A stretch of DNA of 64,000 nt from Adiantum capillus-veneris (GCA_014529385.2 CM043960.1:126144043-126208042); one strand, 5' to 3'; shown: positions 44,448-55,993, numbered from the stretch's first letter. The notes: generated by a model not told the origin, from the letters alone. Made by a program: numbers and translations.

Positions 44448-45300
44448 CTATTTGAATGATTTTTCTTTTGTTAAGTTTTTTTTAAGATTTTCTTTGTTTA
44501 TTATTAAGAAAAAATAAAAAAATCCATAATCCACATGAAGAAAAGACTGACGAGAGGCCTGAGCACTACAAAGAGAAGAAGGTACAGGAAAACGATGAAA
44601 CTTCACGAAGTATGTCTCAGCAGCCACTATAACAGCCGAAGAACTTGTCACAAAGCCGTGTCATCAGCAACCGACAAGTCATAAAAGTCCGAGTTGAGTA
44701 GCTAAGCCACAAAATGAGTGAGGTGTTAGTCCCAAAGCTTCAAGTAATATTCTCTGTGGTCTATGCATCTTAGCTATTCTAGGTACTTCTCAAGCTGGAA
44801 GAGTTGAGCATATTTACGTTGTGTCGCTCATGCTGGTATAGGTGAGCAAAAGAATTGAAGTCTAAGTACTTAAGTCTGGTGAAGTGAAGGAGAAGGTCCA
44901 AAAGACACTCACGTACTGAGCACAGTGAGATACGAGTGGAGAAACTTCTACATCGAAAACCCTTCTTGGAAAGGTGGAAGCTATTGAAACATCTTTTGAT
45001 GTCACATGTGCTACATTTATTCCTCGAAACACCCATCATCTCCTTCTTTCACATTGCATACTTTTGTTGACAAATTTCTCATATGCATATAGAGTGTCCC
45101 ATAATTGGCACTTGCATCAGGCACTCTTTCCGTGTTTCACCCAAGCACTCACCTTTCATGAACATGTACTTCACGTTCAACTGCTCAACTCCAATAAGAG
45201 CGTATACCAAAGGCATTTTTTTCCCACCGGGTTTTTTTTCTTTGGTCATCCAGGTTTTAGACCCTAATCTAAAGACACCTATCACCATCCTCTTGTACAT
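44448..45300 (-). CDS. Conserved antisense frames in element A (uncertain)
   Basis: Three minus-strand frames (44448-44651, 44779-45039, 45079-45300) have matching frames in B on the opposite strand. For example, SRNKCSTCDIKRC and LLLHFTRLKYLDF at 44779-45039 match 59961-60221 with about six residue changes in 86. Antisense ORFs 3' of pol are known in some plant Tat elements. Most differences change residues, so selection is not evident. Product unknown. Confidence 0.25.
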
Positions 45301-45360
45301 ATTCCTTCTACATCAACAATAAGGAAATGCTACTCAAACCAATTGACAAATGAATTGGAG

Positions 45361-45665
45361 CACCAATTTCAGATCATAGCATACTTCTCCTCAATGGCGA
45401 GTCGAAGAATGGATTACAATGATAAAGCTGCAGACAACACTAACAGCATGATTGCACAGGAACAAAGAAGTCCCCAATGAAGAAAAGCAGACATAAAAGT
45501 AATTAGAGGATTTCAAAAGATGAATGGTTATGATGATAGATGTCCGCTCTAATGGATCATAGTTCTTGTTGTGCTTCGACAAAGATACAAACAGTGCAAC
45601 AAATGAAGCCAAAACAACAGCAAAGTGTTGACCAGCTGGGTCAACAACACAACATAACTCAAGAA
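45361..45665 (+). other. Element A internal block with a copy of the LTR 5' end
   Basis: A short open frame (ATGGCGAGTCGAAGAATGG) is followed by GAACAAAGAAGTCC. At 45627-45665 comes a copy of the LTR start: TGTTGACC, GGTCAACA, then ACACAACATAACTCAAG. The AACAAAGAAGTCC phrase then recurs after it. The helicase fragment begins immediately downstream. Confidence 0.7.
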
Positions 45666-45684
45666 CAAAGAAGTCCTCAATGGA

Positions 45685-45870
45685 GCGTGGATGTGAAAGA
45701 CATAAAGTTTGTCATCAATTATGACATTCTTGAATCATGCGAAGACTATGTACATCGGATTGGACGAACAAGACAAGCTACTGCAAAGGCTATAGTCTAT
45801 ACTTTCTTTACAACAACAAAACGACAGCAAAGACCACATCGCCATCGACAATCAGGTCATGTCGGGGATG
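45685..45870 (+). pseudogene. Captured DEAD-box RNA helicase fragment (motif V-VI region) in element A
   Basis: Translation gives [13 protein letters not shown] and [17 protein letters not shown], followed by YTFF. This matches motifs V and VI of the DBP2/p68-like DEAD-box helicase family, where the family consensus has HRIGRTGRAG. It is in the sense direction of the element and ends near the polypurine tract. Element B holds the longer version (58691-59290). Most of the helicase is missing, so it cannot encode an enzyme. Confidence 0.9.
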
Positions 45871-45880
45871 ACATGAACGC

Positions 45881-45892
45881 GGAAGGGGGGAA
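45881..45892 (+). other. Element A polypurine tract
   Basis: GGAAGGGGGGAA directly abuts the 3' LTR start TGTTGACC. Confidence 0.9.
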
Positions 45893-46849
45893 TGTTGACC
45901 GCCGGGTCAACAACACAACATAACTCAAGTTTCATACCAAAGTCTTATCTTTTGCGAGTTATGAAATCCTGCGAATTATGGCTATAAACGTCATTTGTAA
46001 TGAGTAGTTATTCTAGTTTCAGAAGCCGGGGTGCAATGGCACTTCCAGATTGTAAATACAAAGCCATTTGACCCTTTCAACCCCATTTTTTGTTAAACCT
46101 AAGGTAGCCTTAGTATATAAGGTACCTAGGTCATTTTGTAAAGGAGACTTTTTTTCATAATCAAAACTTAGCGCTGTCGTCTACTGTGTGAGAGAGAAAG
46201 AGAGTGAGCGTGAGCTTTATCCTCTCGCTACACCCGGCTCGCTCAACACATTGGAGATCCGACTGCACCATTGTTGTAGGCTCAAGGAGAGCTACGCAAC
46301 AACGCCAAGCATTCCACATGAGACGAAGCGCACACGCCGACGCATCTACGAGCTATTTGTGGCCGTAAGTGTATCAAACAATGTCTGTTTTCTTCGTGCT
46401 AGTAGTCTATAGAATCGTGGCGACATAAGCTACGCATAGGTACTCATAAATTTCAGTTTCGGGCACTTTCAAAATTCTACTCTGTCATCCTACGCGTTTT
46501 CCGCAGATGGGTTTAGAGTGAGGGTTTTGAGTGTAGAAGCTTAGGGACAGGTGTATCCTAGTGAGGGGATGGTGTTCCTTAAGTTTCGTACGAATCTGGC
46601 ATGATTAGGTGAGTTACCTTCCGTATGTGTGTATGTGGCTAGGTGGTGTAGTTGAGAGCAGTGAGGTTCTTGATTGTGGTTTAGTTGGCCTTCCAGAGTG
46701 TTGTATGTGTAGGATGATCTCAGCCTGACAAGCTTAAGAGATTTCCTCCGTGTGCCTATCGTGTCATATGTGTCCTCGATTGACATTATGTTGATCTAGG
46801 TAGTGTTAGCATGCACTTCATGGGTGTGTGAGTCGCTTCTCGTCCAACA
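45893..46849 (+). repeat. Element A 3' LTR
   Basis: 957 bp, same ends and TATATAAGG box (near 46114) as the 5' LTR, with roughly 35 differences by eye, many of them C/T or G/A changes. Followed by the GTCTG duplication at 46850. Confidence 0.95.
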
Positions 46850-47317
46850 GTCTGCCGGTTTCATATGTAGTGAGTGTCTGGCTACTGCTAGTATTGCTTG
46901 TACTGAAGGGAGTTCCTGTTGCTTTGGTTTGGGTATCCAAATAAGTTTCGCATTTAAGTGGTTACTGAGTATTCTCTTCGAGATCCATATCTTTTTTATT
47001 CCCTTGGTTGTTGGTTTAACTGTGTTCTTCTGTTGACTTATGCTGTTGTATTGTGGTTTGTATGCCAGGTCGCCTCTATCCTTCCATACCCATACTTGTT
47101 TTTCGCATGTTGCTAACCTTGATCTATTCACTGTGGTCTGTGTTGTCTTATTTTTGTAGTGAACATGGTTGGCAGTTCCTTGGTTGTTCTCCATAGGTAT
47201 CGTGTTGTGCTTTATTGGCACCCATCCTTTTTGTTCTTTATCCAGTGATGGTGGTGCTATCATCTGGTTCTTCCGGGTTGGCTGAGCAAAGGCTACCACC
47301 TGTTGTTCTTGTGCATG
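46850..47317 (-). pseudogene. Element C W-[IV]-P-K ORF, N-terminal part
   Basis: The minus frame follows the second retropepsin after one TAG. It contains KGWVPIKHN, KQVWVWKDR, KKIWISKR and KLIWIPKPK spaced through a Gln/Lys/Thr-rich chain, the same style as in A and B but more diverged. It is interrupted by element A and continues at 35292-34987. Confidence 0.75.
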
Positions 47318-47686
47318 CTAAATTTTGACTGTATCTGAATTCCAATCTATCTGCACATTATACTCTTTCTCAACCTCAACCACATAAAACTTGTGGGGGT
47401 AAACATATTGATGTATTTGTACATGCAATATTGTCGAGCCCAATGTTCCTAGCGAATGTGATATACTACTTTCCAGCACTTGTTGAGTAGGATGTAGTTG
47501 ATCTTCGAGCTTGAGCTGTTTATATAATTTGTAAGAGATCAGATTTGCTTGAGCTCCGGAATCAAGCAATGCCGTCGATTTAACTTGATTGCTACCCACT
47601 TTGACTGAAATTATTGGTTCCCCTGTGTCTTCACCAAAATTCGTTAATCGAATAACATTTATTCGCAACAGTGATCCACTTTGTTG
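47318..47686 (-). pseudogene. Element C second retropepsin-like domain, after integrase
   Basis: The frame reads EPIISVKVGSNQVKSTALLD, then SGAQANLISYKLYKQLKL, a full retropepsin active-site block (DSGA) with the preceding beta strand. It ends YVVEVEKEYNVQIDW. The second signature (LG-x-x-W/F) is not clear, so part may be deleted. C already has a normal protease at 51739-52383. T0 shows the same domain at the same place. Confidence 0.8.
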
Positions 47687-49208
47687 TTATTGTCGTAGAA
47701 GCCTTCTTTTTGCAATGCGTTCTTTTGCTTCTGCTTGTGCTTCTTCTCGTACCCTCTGTTTCTCCTTCATCCGTTGTTTTTCTTGATGGATTTGTTGAAG
47801 CATATCCTGTGTTAGTGGTAAATGATACTTTTTTAACCGACATCCACTAATCCAATTTGGCATTTCTTCTCCTGTCAATGTAGTAAGTTTGACAGCTCCA
47901 CTTTGTGATAAGTCACTAATCACAAAAGATCCCATCCCTCGCTTTTTAAGTTTTTTGGCATGTTGCTTCAAAGTATGAACAAGTACATAATCACCTGTTT
48001 TGAACTCTTTCGTACGCACATGCTTGTCAAAAAACTCTTTTTGTCTTCTCTTTTTAGTCAAAACAGTGCATAGGGTTTTATTTGTGGCCTCAGCTTGTCC
48101 ATTTTCCTGTGGATGATATGGAGCAGATTTTCTATGTATGACCATGAATTCCTCTAACAGGTATTCAATGACTTTATTAAGAAAATGTGTTCCTCGATCA
48201 CTGACAATTTCTATTGGTAATCCGTATCGTACAAAGACATTCTCATACAAAAATTGTGCAGTGGTTCTTGCGTCTGCTTTTTGTGTTGCTTTGGCTTCCG
48301 TCCATTTTGAGATAGTCCGTAGCCACAATGATATATTGGGTATGGGTGCGATATGCAGGGGGTGAAATAGGCCCCACAAAATCAATTTCCCATTTTACAA
48401 ATGCCCGTGCTCCCATCATTGGCCGTAGTGGCATCTCATCTCTCTTTATCGGCACCTTAGTACGCTAACATGCATCATAACGCTTTACAAACTCCTCAGC
48501 ATCCATGTGCAATGTAAGCCACCATATTCCTGCGGTTAAGACAATTTTTGCCGTCTTATCGCCTGAAAAATGGCCTCCACTTATTCCTCCATGTGCGTGT
48601 TCTATAATCAGCAGGTATTCACTTTCACTTGCACAGATTCTAAGTTGATTGTCCTTTCCTCTCTTGTAGAGTTGATTTCCAATTAAATTAAATTCTCGAG
48701 CCTTCAACTCTATAGCCCTTCTTCGCGCTTTTGTTATGTTTTCAGGAAATGTCCTTGTTGTTAAGAAATCAATGATATATTGACTCCATGCAGGTGTAAT
48801 GGTTACCTGAAACAATGTCGTGTGATCCACCGGTCGTTTGGCACTACATATAGTACAATTGTTAACATAAGCATGTGTGTCAGCATACATAGTTTGCCAA
48901 TAAACTCCTAAGTGTTTCAATCTTTGGTGTGTTTTCATTGTTGAACAATGAAATGCACAATCTTGGATGTGTGCTTCTTCAAGATAACACTCGAATTCCT
49001 CTGGATTTATACATAATCGTAGAATTCGGTCCGAGCCTAGATGGTACAGTCGTCCTGCAATCAACTGAAAATTTTTTGTTTGTCGAAATGTTTGTTGTTT
49101 GGATATGTCTTCTTTGTTATCAAATCTACCTCCAAAGGAATGAATACTAACAATTTCTTGAGACCATTTGGGTATCATTTCAATATTGAAAAGATAAGCA
49201 CCAGGCAT
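47687..49208 (-). pseudogene. Element C integrase
   Basis: Three overlapping frames on minus. The zinc module includes EHAHGGISGGHFSGD, KIVLTAGIWW and KRYDAC. The core starts KWEIDFVGPIS, with the first Asp, then reads YGLPIEIVSDRGTHFLN, with the second Asp, and HPQENGQAEATNKTL with the Glu intact. The C-terminal module reads KRGMGSFVISDLSQSGAVKL, a degenerate GPY. An earlier partial zinc-module copy (EEAHIQDCAFHCS...CTICSAKRPV) precedes it. Shifts near 48450 and 48380. Confidence 0.87.
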
Positions 49209-49328
49209 GTCATCATCTACTCCTTCAGGAGCTTCCCCGTTTTGTAGCTTTGAAAGATGATCCGTCCATAGATGAGTTTTACCCTATTTTACTACCACTA
49301 TGAAGTCAAACTCTAGCAATATAATAAA

Positions 49329-50904
49329 TCAGTGTTGTACAATTCTCCCAGTATTGCATGGTTTATTTACTAGATACAAAAGAGCTTGATGATCTGTGAA
49401 GAACACAAATTTGTTTGCAAGCAAGTAATGCCGAAATTTCTTTACAGCATAAATCATTCCTAATCCCTCTCTTTCAATTGTGGTGTAGTTCTTTTCTGCA
49501 CTATTTAGTTGTCGGCTCGCATAACAAACTGGGAAATCCATTGTTCCATCTCCAGGTTGAGCCAGAATACTCTCAATTGCGTATGTAGATGCATCAATGT
49601 GAACATGGAATATCTTTTTCCAATCTGGTGCTTTAAGTACATGTGCTGATACAAGGTTTTCCTTAAGCTTTTGGAATGAAGTTTCACACTCCTCAGTCCA
49701 GTCGAAACTGACTAATAAGCGATATAGTGGTTGTGCAATGATCGCATACATATATATATGAATCTTTGATAATATCCACAGTGTCCCATGAAGGATTGTA
49801 CTTGTTTGGCGTTAGTAGACCTGGGCAAGTCTACTATGACTCTAATTTTGTCTAGGTCAGTGGTTATGCCATTTCTTGAGAATATATGTCCTAAGATGCG
49901 GCCTTGCCTTACCATAAAAATGCACTTTTCCGGGTTGAGATAGATTCGATATGTTCTGCACTTCTCAAATACCTTTTGTAAATGGTCAATATGTTATTCT
50001 CGTATAAGAGAGTGGACACAAAGATCATCCATATATATTTCTAAGAATATTCTCAGGTATTCTTTGAATGCATGAGTCATTAACCTTTGGAAGGAAGCTG
50101 GGGCATTGGTTAGGCCAAAAGGCATAACTCTATACGCATATATTCCCCACTCTATGGCAAATGTTGTTTTGTGTTGATCCTCTATTGCAATTGCCAATTG
50201 TTTATACCCCTCAAAATCCATCTAAAAAGGAATAAGCCCATTTTCCAGCCACCCTCTCAAGCACATGTTGTGTGATCGGCAAGGGATAATTATCCCTTAT
50301 TGTGGCTACGTTCACTTTTTTGAGGTTCACACACACACGCAAATTTCCGTTCTTTTTGGGGACAACCACAATGGGTGACACCCGATCTGTATGCTCAATT
50401 TCATAGATGCATTTAGCATCCATCAGCTTGTCAATCTCCTCTTTGATTCGTTCAGCGAATGTGTCATTATATGTGTAAGGACGCTATTTTCTAGGTTTGG
50501 CATTTGATTTCAATGGAATTGTATGTTGGCATATCGATGGATCAACTCCTTTGAGGTCTTTGTAAGACCATGCAAACACATATTTATTTTAGAAGTTGTG
50601 TCAGCCTTTCTTCTTCTTCAGGCTCTAAATCAGTTGCTATATAGACAGGCTGAGGCTCTTCGCCTGGCGCAACGAGGTCTATCCGTTTTGCATTTTTCGG
50701 CCCATCGTAAGATTCCTGGTTTATTCTTTCCCTTATTGGTGGTGTCACTATGATTTTTCTGTCTTGGATGGTGAATTTTCGATAGTGGGATGGTACATTC
50801 ATGTTTCCTTTTTCTGAATCCTCCTTACCGTCACTTTCTCCCTCAGTAGTCCATACCTCTCGTAACGACCGTTTTAGTTCTTGGTATTTCTTTTTACGCT
50901 CCAT
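49329..50904 (-). pseudogene. Element C reverse transcriptase and RNase H
   Basis: From 50904: DLEPEEEERLTQLLK, then FAWSYKDLKGVDPSICQH, VSPIVVVPKKNGNLRVCVN, VMPFGLTNAPASFQRLM and the active site YMDDLCVHS with both Asp intact. The thumb (GHIFSRNGI, FMGHCGYYQRFI) and RNase H follow: HVHIDASTYAIESILAQPG, FPVCYASRQLNSAEKNY, then FFTDHQALLYLVNKP. Five frame breaks (about 50580, 50211, 49990, 49740 and 49329) inactivate it. Confidence 0.9.
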
Positions 50905-51595
50905 TTTGGTCCACTCTGGATCTTTTTTCTTTTTCTATTTGATTGTTGAGATTTTCTTGATTTTGTTTCTGTTTTAGTCTTCCGTGCTTGTTTTATTTCC
51001 TCATGTGTCCTTTCCCTTTGAACTCTTGAGAATCTTCCTGATATTTGGTCTTTTACACAATCCTCTGCCTTGACAAGCATTAGATAGTGAGTTTTATCTT
51101 TTATCCTGGGCATCAGGTTCTCTCTAATTTTGTTTTCTGCTCTTTTTTTTCTATAGCGTTCCTGGCGTCTAGGGTGTTGATTTGCAAAATCATAAAACTT
51201 GATATTTGCGGTTGTCTCCCCACGCTCGCTCGAGGTGTCTGAACACTCGTTATCTGCATCGTTACTTAATTCCAGATGCTCAGAGGAGTCATAAAACTCT
51301 TCTTGTTCTGGTGAGTCTACATACTCATCTCTTGCTAGAATAAGGTTTACCATGTAATAGGTAGAACATCATAGCCATCCTTATCCCAAAATTTTATCGT
51401 TGGGCTATCTGTAATGGTACAGACATCCAATGTTGCTAGTATTCCCATTCTAGAGGTTCTAAGGCATCTTCGGAAAAAGGTTCTGGAATGTAATCCTTGT
51501 CCTCGATAGCTCTTTCCAAGATGCATTCCTCTCTTTTTAAGCTCCCACAATGTGAAGCTCCGCACATCCATAGCTCTTTTTTCTACCCTAACCAT
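50874..51595 (-). pseudogene. Element C protease-RT linker
   Basis: Two frames. The first has ATLDVCTITDSPTIKFWDKDG and the second EFYDSSEHLELSND, the same block that in A and B is fused to the W-[IV]-P-K region. A basic Arg/Lys-rich stretch leads to RT. This block is the landmark that locates the RT-RH-IN deletion in A and B. Confidence 0.75.
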
Positions 51596-51738
51596 GCTGG
51601 GAGTTCGGACCTTGCCAATGTAGCTGAATCAAACTCTTCCACTGGTGTCTGGTTCACATCCTTGTAACTATGGTCTTTTAGGTATATTTTGGTTGTAGTC
51701 TCCCCACGTCTGAGGTATATATGGTCGTAACCCCAATC

Positions 51739-52383
51739 CTAGACCATCTTTAATTGTCTCATGAATGGTCTTCCCAAGATGATCTCGTAATTGTTCTTTT
51801 TGTCGAAATCAACTATTGCAAATGTATGCTCATATGCGATTCCGCAAGAGGTGACAATTACTTTTTCTAAAAGTCCTAGAGGCTTTTCCATGAACCCATT
51901 TGCCAGTTGCAATTTCATTCTGGTAGCTCTCAAAGCCGATTTTCCCCATTTTTTCCAGATTTCTTTGGTGGCAATAGAGACTCCCGCTCCACTGTCAAGA
52001 ATAGCTTTGGAAACCACTCCCTGGAATTCTACTAGTAGGGTGGTATTTCCATCTTCTCCCTCGCAATATTCTCCAACCTTGTTTAAAGGTACTGGCCTAG
52101 TGTTTAGTTGAGGCTTGTCCAATTCTCTGATCCCCTCTTGAAGCTTTGAGGTAGGGACTTTTACTCCAAATTTTTCTAAGCATTTGCCTACGGTGGTCCA
52201 CATGTTTGGTTGTAACCTCAAGAGTTCGGCTAACGTGATTGTACATGCCAGAGGGGTGGACAATAACTCAATCAACCCTAGTGAATCCATCACTCTGTTG
52301 GAAGAAAGTCTTTGAGATGGGATTGCTCTTACCTCAGACTTAGCTTCATACTCCCCTAGGTAAGAGGGTAGAGTTAGCTTCAT
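51739..52383 (-). pseudogene. Element C aspartic protease
   Basis: Open frame of 214 codons. KAILDSGAGVSIATKEIW and YEIILGRPFMRQL are the two retropepsin signatures, both intact. The flanks match A and B closely (LPSYLGEYEAKS, LNTRPVPLNKVGEY). Confidence 0.88.
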
Positions 52384-52408
52384 ACTCCCCTAGGTAAGAG
52401 GGTAGAGT
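52341..52408. repeat. 34-bp exact tandem duplication that breaks the element C frame
   Basis: Units 52341-52374 and 52375-52408 are identical (start TAGCTTCATACTCCCC). 34 is not a multiple of three, so the gag-PR frame shifts; the peptide LPSYLGEYEA appears at both ends of the break. Confidence 0.93.
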
Positions 52409-53266
52409 TTTTAGCGAGTCTGGTTGGTTGTGCCCCGAACTAATTGATCCCTGGTCTCCCCCTTGTGAATGCATATCAAAGTTCATTTGTGATCTTGCCT
52501 CAAACTCTTCAATGGGAGGTAAGATCTCATTTTTCTCCTTTCTCGTGCTATTTATTTGGTGGTTCACCCTGTTAGCTTCATTTGCTTCCCGGATTTGCTT
52601 CCACAGGTCATCTAGACTGTTACAATCCTTACCCATTTCTACCAATGTTTTAGGTTGGAAACCATCAATTGTCTCATCTGTTGTATTTGGCACTATGATA
52701 GGTTCTCTCCTAGACTCAGAGGTAGTCGTGAGTCTCTCCTTCGTGTCTACTTGTTTCTCTGGAGTTGGTTTGATGGGGATTGGAGTTGGTATCTCGTACC
52801 AGCTTGCAGGTTTACCAAGAGGATTTTTTATCAAGAATTGGGTTGTTTCAATCATCTTTCGACACATTTCCAACCTCTATTTTTCTATTTCTGCATATGG
52901 ATAAGTCATCCATCTTTGCTCTTGGGTTTGGTTGTTTTTTAGTCTGGCTTCGTATGCTTTTAAAAGTGCGTCCAACTGCTCATTTACTTTTTTTACCAGC
53001 ACTGATCCTCCTGATCCTGCACTTCAGGGTTCCTTTACTTCCTTGGGCCCTATTGTTGCCGCAGTGTGTGAGCTTAAACTACTTAGATCCTCTAACCGCT
53101 CTAATCTATCCTTTGTGTGTTTTAACTCCTCCGATAGAGCCATTTGCTCTCGTTCTCTCCTGGCTTTCATAGGCGCCTTTCTAGCTTTCCAAGTGCTTCT
53201 CTGATTTTTCATTTCTGCACTTGGGGCATCGGTCTTTGGCTCTTCAATTATGGGTTCGTTTGTCAT
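52409..53266 (-). pseudogene. Element C gag-PR linker
   Basis: Frames contain a coiled-coil-like basic stretch (STWKARKAPMKARREREQ, then RLERLEDLSSLSS) and an acidic segment before the protease (NEILPPIEEFEARSQMN). Homologous to 41000-41840 in A. Broken near 52875-53023. Confidence 0.65.
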
Positions 53267-53761
53267 TCATTGAGCTTGGGCTCGTGTCACTGCCTGAATA
53301 GGTATTACTGTCTCGTTTTCTGGCCGTCCACTGGAAGGCACTGCTTCCAGCATGTTCAAATTAGTTTTTGCTCCTTTAGTCAGGTTCTTAGGGCAATCAG
53401 GAATCAAGTGAGTAATTCCACACTCGGTGCAATACGCATTGACTCTAATGATTTCATCATGAGGACAGTATCTTAGCCAATGGTCTCCACCACACTTGTA
53501 GCAGGGTCCCTTAGGCTGTTGAGGTGATCCTTGAGCTCCTCTTTGTTGGTATGCATGCCTCTGCCCTCCCATGCCTCCGTTGGCTATGAACAACAGTGTT
53601 CGTTCATCCAAGTTGTATCTTCCTTCTCCTACTGCCTGTGCAGCTGTTGGTGGTCCTGTACTTCCAATCATGCTCCAAGGTTTTGGCGTTGGGGGTTCTT
53701 CCGGTGGATAATAGACAGGATTTTCTGCATATCCATTGGAATCTTTGTAATATGCATGCAT
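53267..53761 (-). pseudogene. Element C nucleocapsid with two CX2CX3HX4C knuckles
   Basis: CYKCGGDHWLRYC and CTECGITHLIPDC are both complete, separated by PHDEIIRVNAY. The three-residue gap before His is the Tat/Athila-type form. A Pro-rich segment precedes them. Confidence 0.88.
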
Positions 53762-53806
53762 AGGTACAAGCCTTCTCTTATGGTTTGTTTACCGTTGGTG
53801 TGTATC

Positions 53807-54735
53807 TTATGCCAACCGGTCATAATCCTGGTAGGGTGGTTGTTGCCCAAATACTAGTTGTGGTCTTTCAACACCTACAGGTCCTGGTAGGTAGCCTGCT
53901 TGATACCTAGGCATCAGTGGAAGTTGAGGAGATGCTACCTGATCTTGGGAAGCATATGGTCGCTCTCTCACATATCCCTTGTTATAATAACATTCCTTCG
54001 TCACATGGTTTGTCCATTTTTGTTCAACAGCACACCACTTCGGCTGCTTAGCCTGAGGCTTGGCATACATTTTATTTTTTTTTAGCACTTCCTCTACAAG
54101 CTGCTCCTGGCTTACAGCTACTTCTCCTTTCGGTGCTGTCTTAGCGGACTTGCTTCCACTTTGTTGTGAGGACGAATCATCATCAAGATCCTTGAATTCA
54201 CCCTCCTTATAGACCGCACAATTGTCTACAAGGTAAAGAGCCTCCTTAGTTAACTCATTTAACGTCGTGCTCCTCTTCATATGTAAGTCCTTCTGAAGAT
54301 GTGCGTTCCTTAGTCCTTGAATAAATATAAGCATAAGTCTGGATTGAGTTGGCAGTTCTTCCACAGGGCAGAACTTCACGTATCTTTTTAGTCGTAGGAC
54401 TACCTTTTGCACAGATTCCCCTTATTTCTGTTTGAATTTATGGATTTATGAGACTATATTATGAGCTATCCCCCATTGTGAGAATTCCTCAATAAACTCG
54501 TCAAAAACCTTCTCCATAGACTCGAAATCTCGACGCTCCACAGAGCGGCATCCTCTTCTAGGGTAAGCCCAAACCCTGCAAACTGATTAGGGAAGTCCAA
54601 CACTTCTTCAGCTCTAATTACACGCACAAAGGCTGCTACATGATCCCTAAGATCTCTGTTTCCCGTGTATTTCTTGTTTACCCATTTTTGCACCTGGGAA
54701 GGTCTAATTCTACGATGGTCTACAAATCTCATCAT
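53807..54735 (-). pseudogene. gag: Element C gag capsid region
   Basis: Two frames: VQKWVNKKYTGNRDLRDHVA and FAGFGLTLEEDAALW (54466-54735), then KVVLRLKRYVKFCPVEELPT and KWTNHVTKECYY (53807-54412). A frameshift near 54540 and a stop near 54420 separate them. Same family as 39346-40401 in A. Confidence 0.85.
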
Positions 54736-55237
54736 TGGTTCTCCTCATCCTACTCGATATACCTCCTCTGGCCTTCGGTACTGGGAGGGTTCCTCTCCTA
54801 GAGGTTCCCCTAAGCAATAATTTCTGATGGTTCTTGGAAGAGGTGGTTCATCTCTTCGAACTCGTTCTATGGGTTGTCTTCCAGGCTCTGTCAACTCGAG
54901 TTTTTGGCTTACTCTCGCCTTGATACTATGAATAGAGTGGTGGTTCTTGTAAATCTCTTAGCCCTCTTGCTGCTGGATAACCATCTCTGTTTCGGTCTTG
55001 TTCTAATGTCGCACTTTGTTGAAGCCATGCCTGCAATGATGGTTGGGTTGCTTGTTGGTTATGGTAGTTGAACGTCTGTTGTCGGTTAGAATGTGATGTT
55101 GTCTCGTACTCTTCTGAAAATGGATTTGTTGACTTGCTAGGGGTATAGGTGGACCTTGATACTTCTTCGGGGGCATATGTTGATGTTTCTGGAACTGTTG
55201 CCTTTTCTACCTCCTCTGGGAGAATTCGTTTGTATTC
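54736..55237 (-). pseudogene. Element C segment between pre-gag domain and gag
   Basis: Degraded coding sequence, Gln/Pro-rich in the minus frames, with several stops. No domain recognised. Confidence 0.4.
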
Positions 55238-55993
55238 TCACACGTACCTGTTAACAAAAATGATATCCTTCCCCATAGCAATTTCATAAGAGAATAAGTA
55301 AAGAACCTTTTCTTTGCTTAATTCATTTGGGTAGGGTTCTTTGCATCGAAAATAAGAGACTACTCCCTCGCTCTCATGCTTGTAAATTCCCACATTCTCA
55401 TTATAGGTAGAGACCCTGGTTGTTTTTTTATCATACATAAAAAGAGCTCCAGGTCGATCAATTTTTGGAGGCGGCTCTTGAGCCTCTGAGACCATTTTTC
55501 TTTTTGCCACATTATCTCCATATCTGTTGTAATCCTCATGGTTACTAAGTATCAGATAGTGGTTCCCCTTTTCGTCTCGGAATCTATCTCCATCATCATA
55601 GACTTGAATTATCTCCGGTCTCTGAGAAGGTCTTTCTTCTATACAAATATACTTGCGTCCCCAATAGTCAGAATAAACTAGGGCTCCCCTAGGGTTTGTT
55701 CCTTCTAAGAAGATTATAGTGAACTTGACATCGTTCAAAGGGTTTTGGGAGGTACTTCCTCTTAGCATTGGTCCTTCACCGGAGAAATCTTCTGGCTGTT
55801 GACTATCCATCATGAAGAAGGACTTATCTGATGAAGTGTCAGTATCACTACCCTCCTCAATGATCGGTGCTAATGGATCTAGCCTTGCCTGAGTTACACT
55901 CTCCTCAATGGACACTAAGCTACCCTGATCATTCGCCACTTTTTGGTCTCTAGGAATGTGTCTTCCTGATCTTAAATTCATCAAACTTAGCAA
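55238..55993 (-). pseudogene. Element C pre-gag domain
   Basis: 251 codons in one frame. The start is acidic and Ser-rich (IEEGSDTDTSSDKS). Two related halves may exist: ALVYSDYWGRKYICIEERPS near the middle, and the terminal YKHESEGVVSYFRCKEPYP with YLFSYE. The latter matches the A domain at 38969-39376. Function unknown. Confidence 0.6.

Larger units (their letters stand above)
35298..46849 (+). mobile_element. Element A: complete non-autonomous gypsy retrotransposon, 11.55 kb
   Basis: Two LTRs (959 and 957 bp, about 96 percent identical by eye) border a tRNA-Asp-type PBS and a PPT, and a perfect 5-bp duplication GTCTG flanks the whole (35293-35297 and 46850-46854). Inside are a palindrome-array leader, pre-gag domain, gag, zinc knuckles, PR, a W-[IV]-P-K repeat region, conserved antisense frames and a helicase-derived fragment. 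RT, RNase H and IN are absent, so it must have been mobilised in trans. Several stops exist now. Confidence 0.93.

Noticed and set aside
45685..45870. A functional DEAD-box helicase gene in element A or B
   Set aside because: Only an internal fragment is present, with altered motif II and VI residues, a missing motif IV block and a frameshift.
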